From positions 1 through 43,940 of the forward strand of contig CAKMKG010000021.1 of NCBI GenBank assembly GCA_927441425.1: DNA of 43,940 bases. The letters run 5' to 3'. A program made the translations under genes and the position numbers. The stretch is from an uncultured Bacillota bacterium. Lineage in GTDB: Bacteria; Bacillota; Clostridia; Peptostreptococcales; Anaerovoracaceae. Below the pieces are notes generated by a model that worked only from the letters and a program-made list of their open reading frames with translations, was not told where the DNA came from and ran no database searches. Of this stretch, positions 43,901 through 43,940 are shown piece by piece. Every line of letters begins with the position of its first letter. The stretch's first letter is position 1.

Positions 43901-43940
43901 CGAGATTGAGGAATACTATTTGTGATTTGGTAACGGATTA

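Noticed and set aside
43848..43910. Possible 20-codon ORF from TTG after AGGAG near the right end
   Set aside because: It runs through the hairpin and T run of the uspA terminator; the purine stretch is probably chance.

Overview
This window looks like the chromosome of a Gram-positive anaerobe of the Clostridia (Bacillota). The evidence is a Flp/tad pilus locus with Firmicutes-type DUF5702 and DUF6382 partners, an IspH-S1 fusion, a DUF5685/J-domain pair, a SpoIID-like protein next to ruvCAB, S-layer-homology (SLH) surface proteins and strong AGGAGG-type ribosome sites. Most genes are AT-rich. The block from about 25.0 to 38.9 kb, especially the surface-protein genes, is clearly richer in G+C. 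I saw no rRNA, tRNA, CRISPR array, transposase or integrase.

Layout. (1) 1-7517: tad (tight adherence / Flp pilus) operon on +, entered mid-gene: TadZ/CpaE-like (partial), CpaF ATPase, TadB, a TadC with an inserted extracytoplasmic domain, a 54-aa Flp-type pilin missed by simple ORF finding, a TadE-like protein, a DUF5702 protein, a second TadE-like protein with duplicated Cys modules, and a DUF6382 protein without an FHA domain. A two-way terminator closes it against a small zinc-ribbon gene on -. (2) 8.0-11.1 kb: small conserved genes (two membrane proteins, DUF5685, J-domain/TPR protein, SPOR protein). (3) 11.2-24.9 kb: housekeeping genes: rarA, ispH-S1, recN and argR (on -), then ruvC-ruvA-ruvB-spoIID-like-queA-tgt-metA-rlmD-like, which are closely spaced on + and could be one transcript. 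(4) 24.9-38.9 kb: an accessory surface module: a LytTR response regulator, a GHKL sensor kinase, and two secreted SLH proteins of 985 and about 2838 residues. (5) 39.1-43.9 kb: a DUF4153 membrane protein, a Uup-like ABC-F ATPase on -, a MazG-like pyrophosphohydrolase and a UspA protein.

The most interesting part is region 4. The same tandem element, two copies of a 14-base motif (consensus ATGGCAATTACCCC) with starts exactly 21 bp apart, lies in front of three genes: the kinase, SLH protein 1 and SLH protein 2. A direct repeat at two helical turns is the geometry bound by AgrA-like LytTR regulators. It therefore probably marks the target sites of the regulator encoded just upstream. The two SLH units also share a nearly identical terminator-plus-operator segment, related signal peptides and related C-terminal halves, so they look like diverged tandem duplicates. 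I infer a self-contained sensor-regulator-adhesin circuit whose kinase, but not its regulator gene, is under its own operator. No autoinducer-peptide gene is visible, so the signal is unknown.
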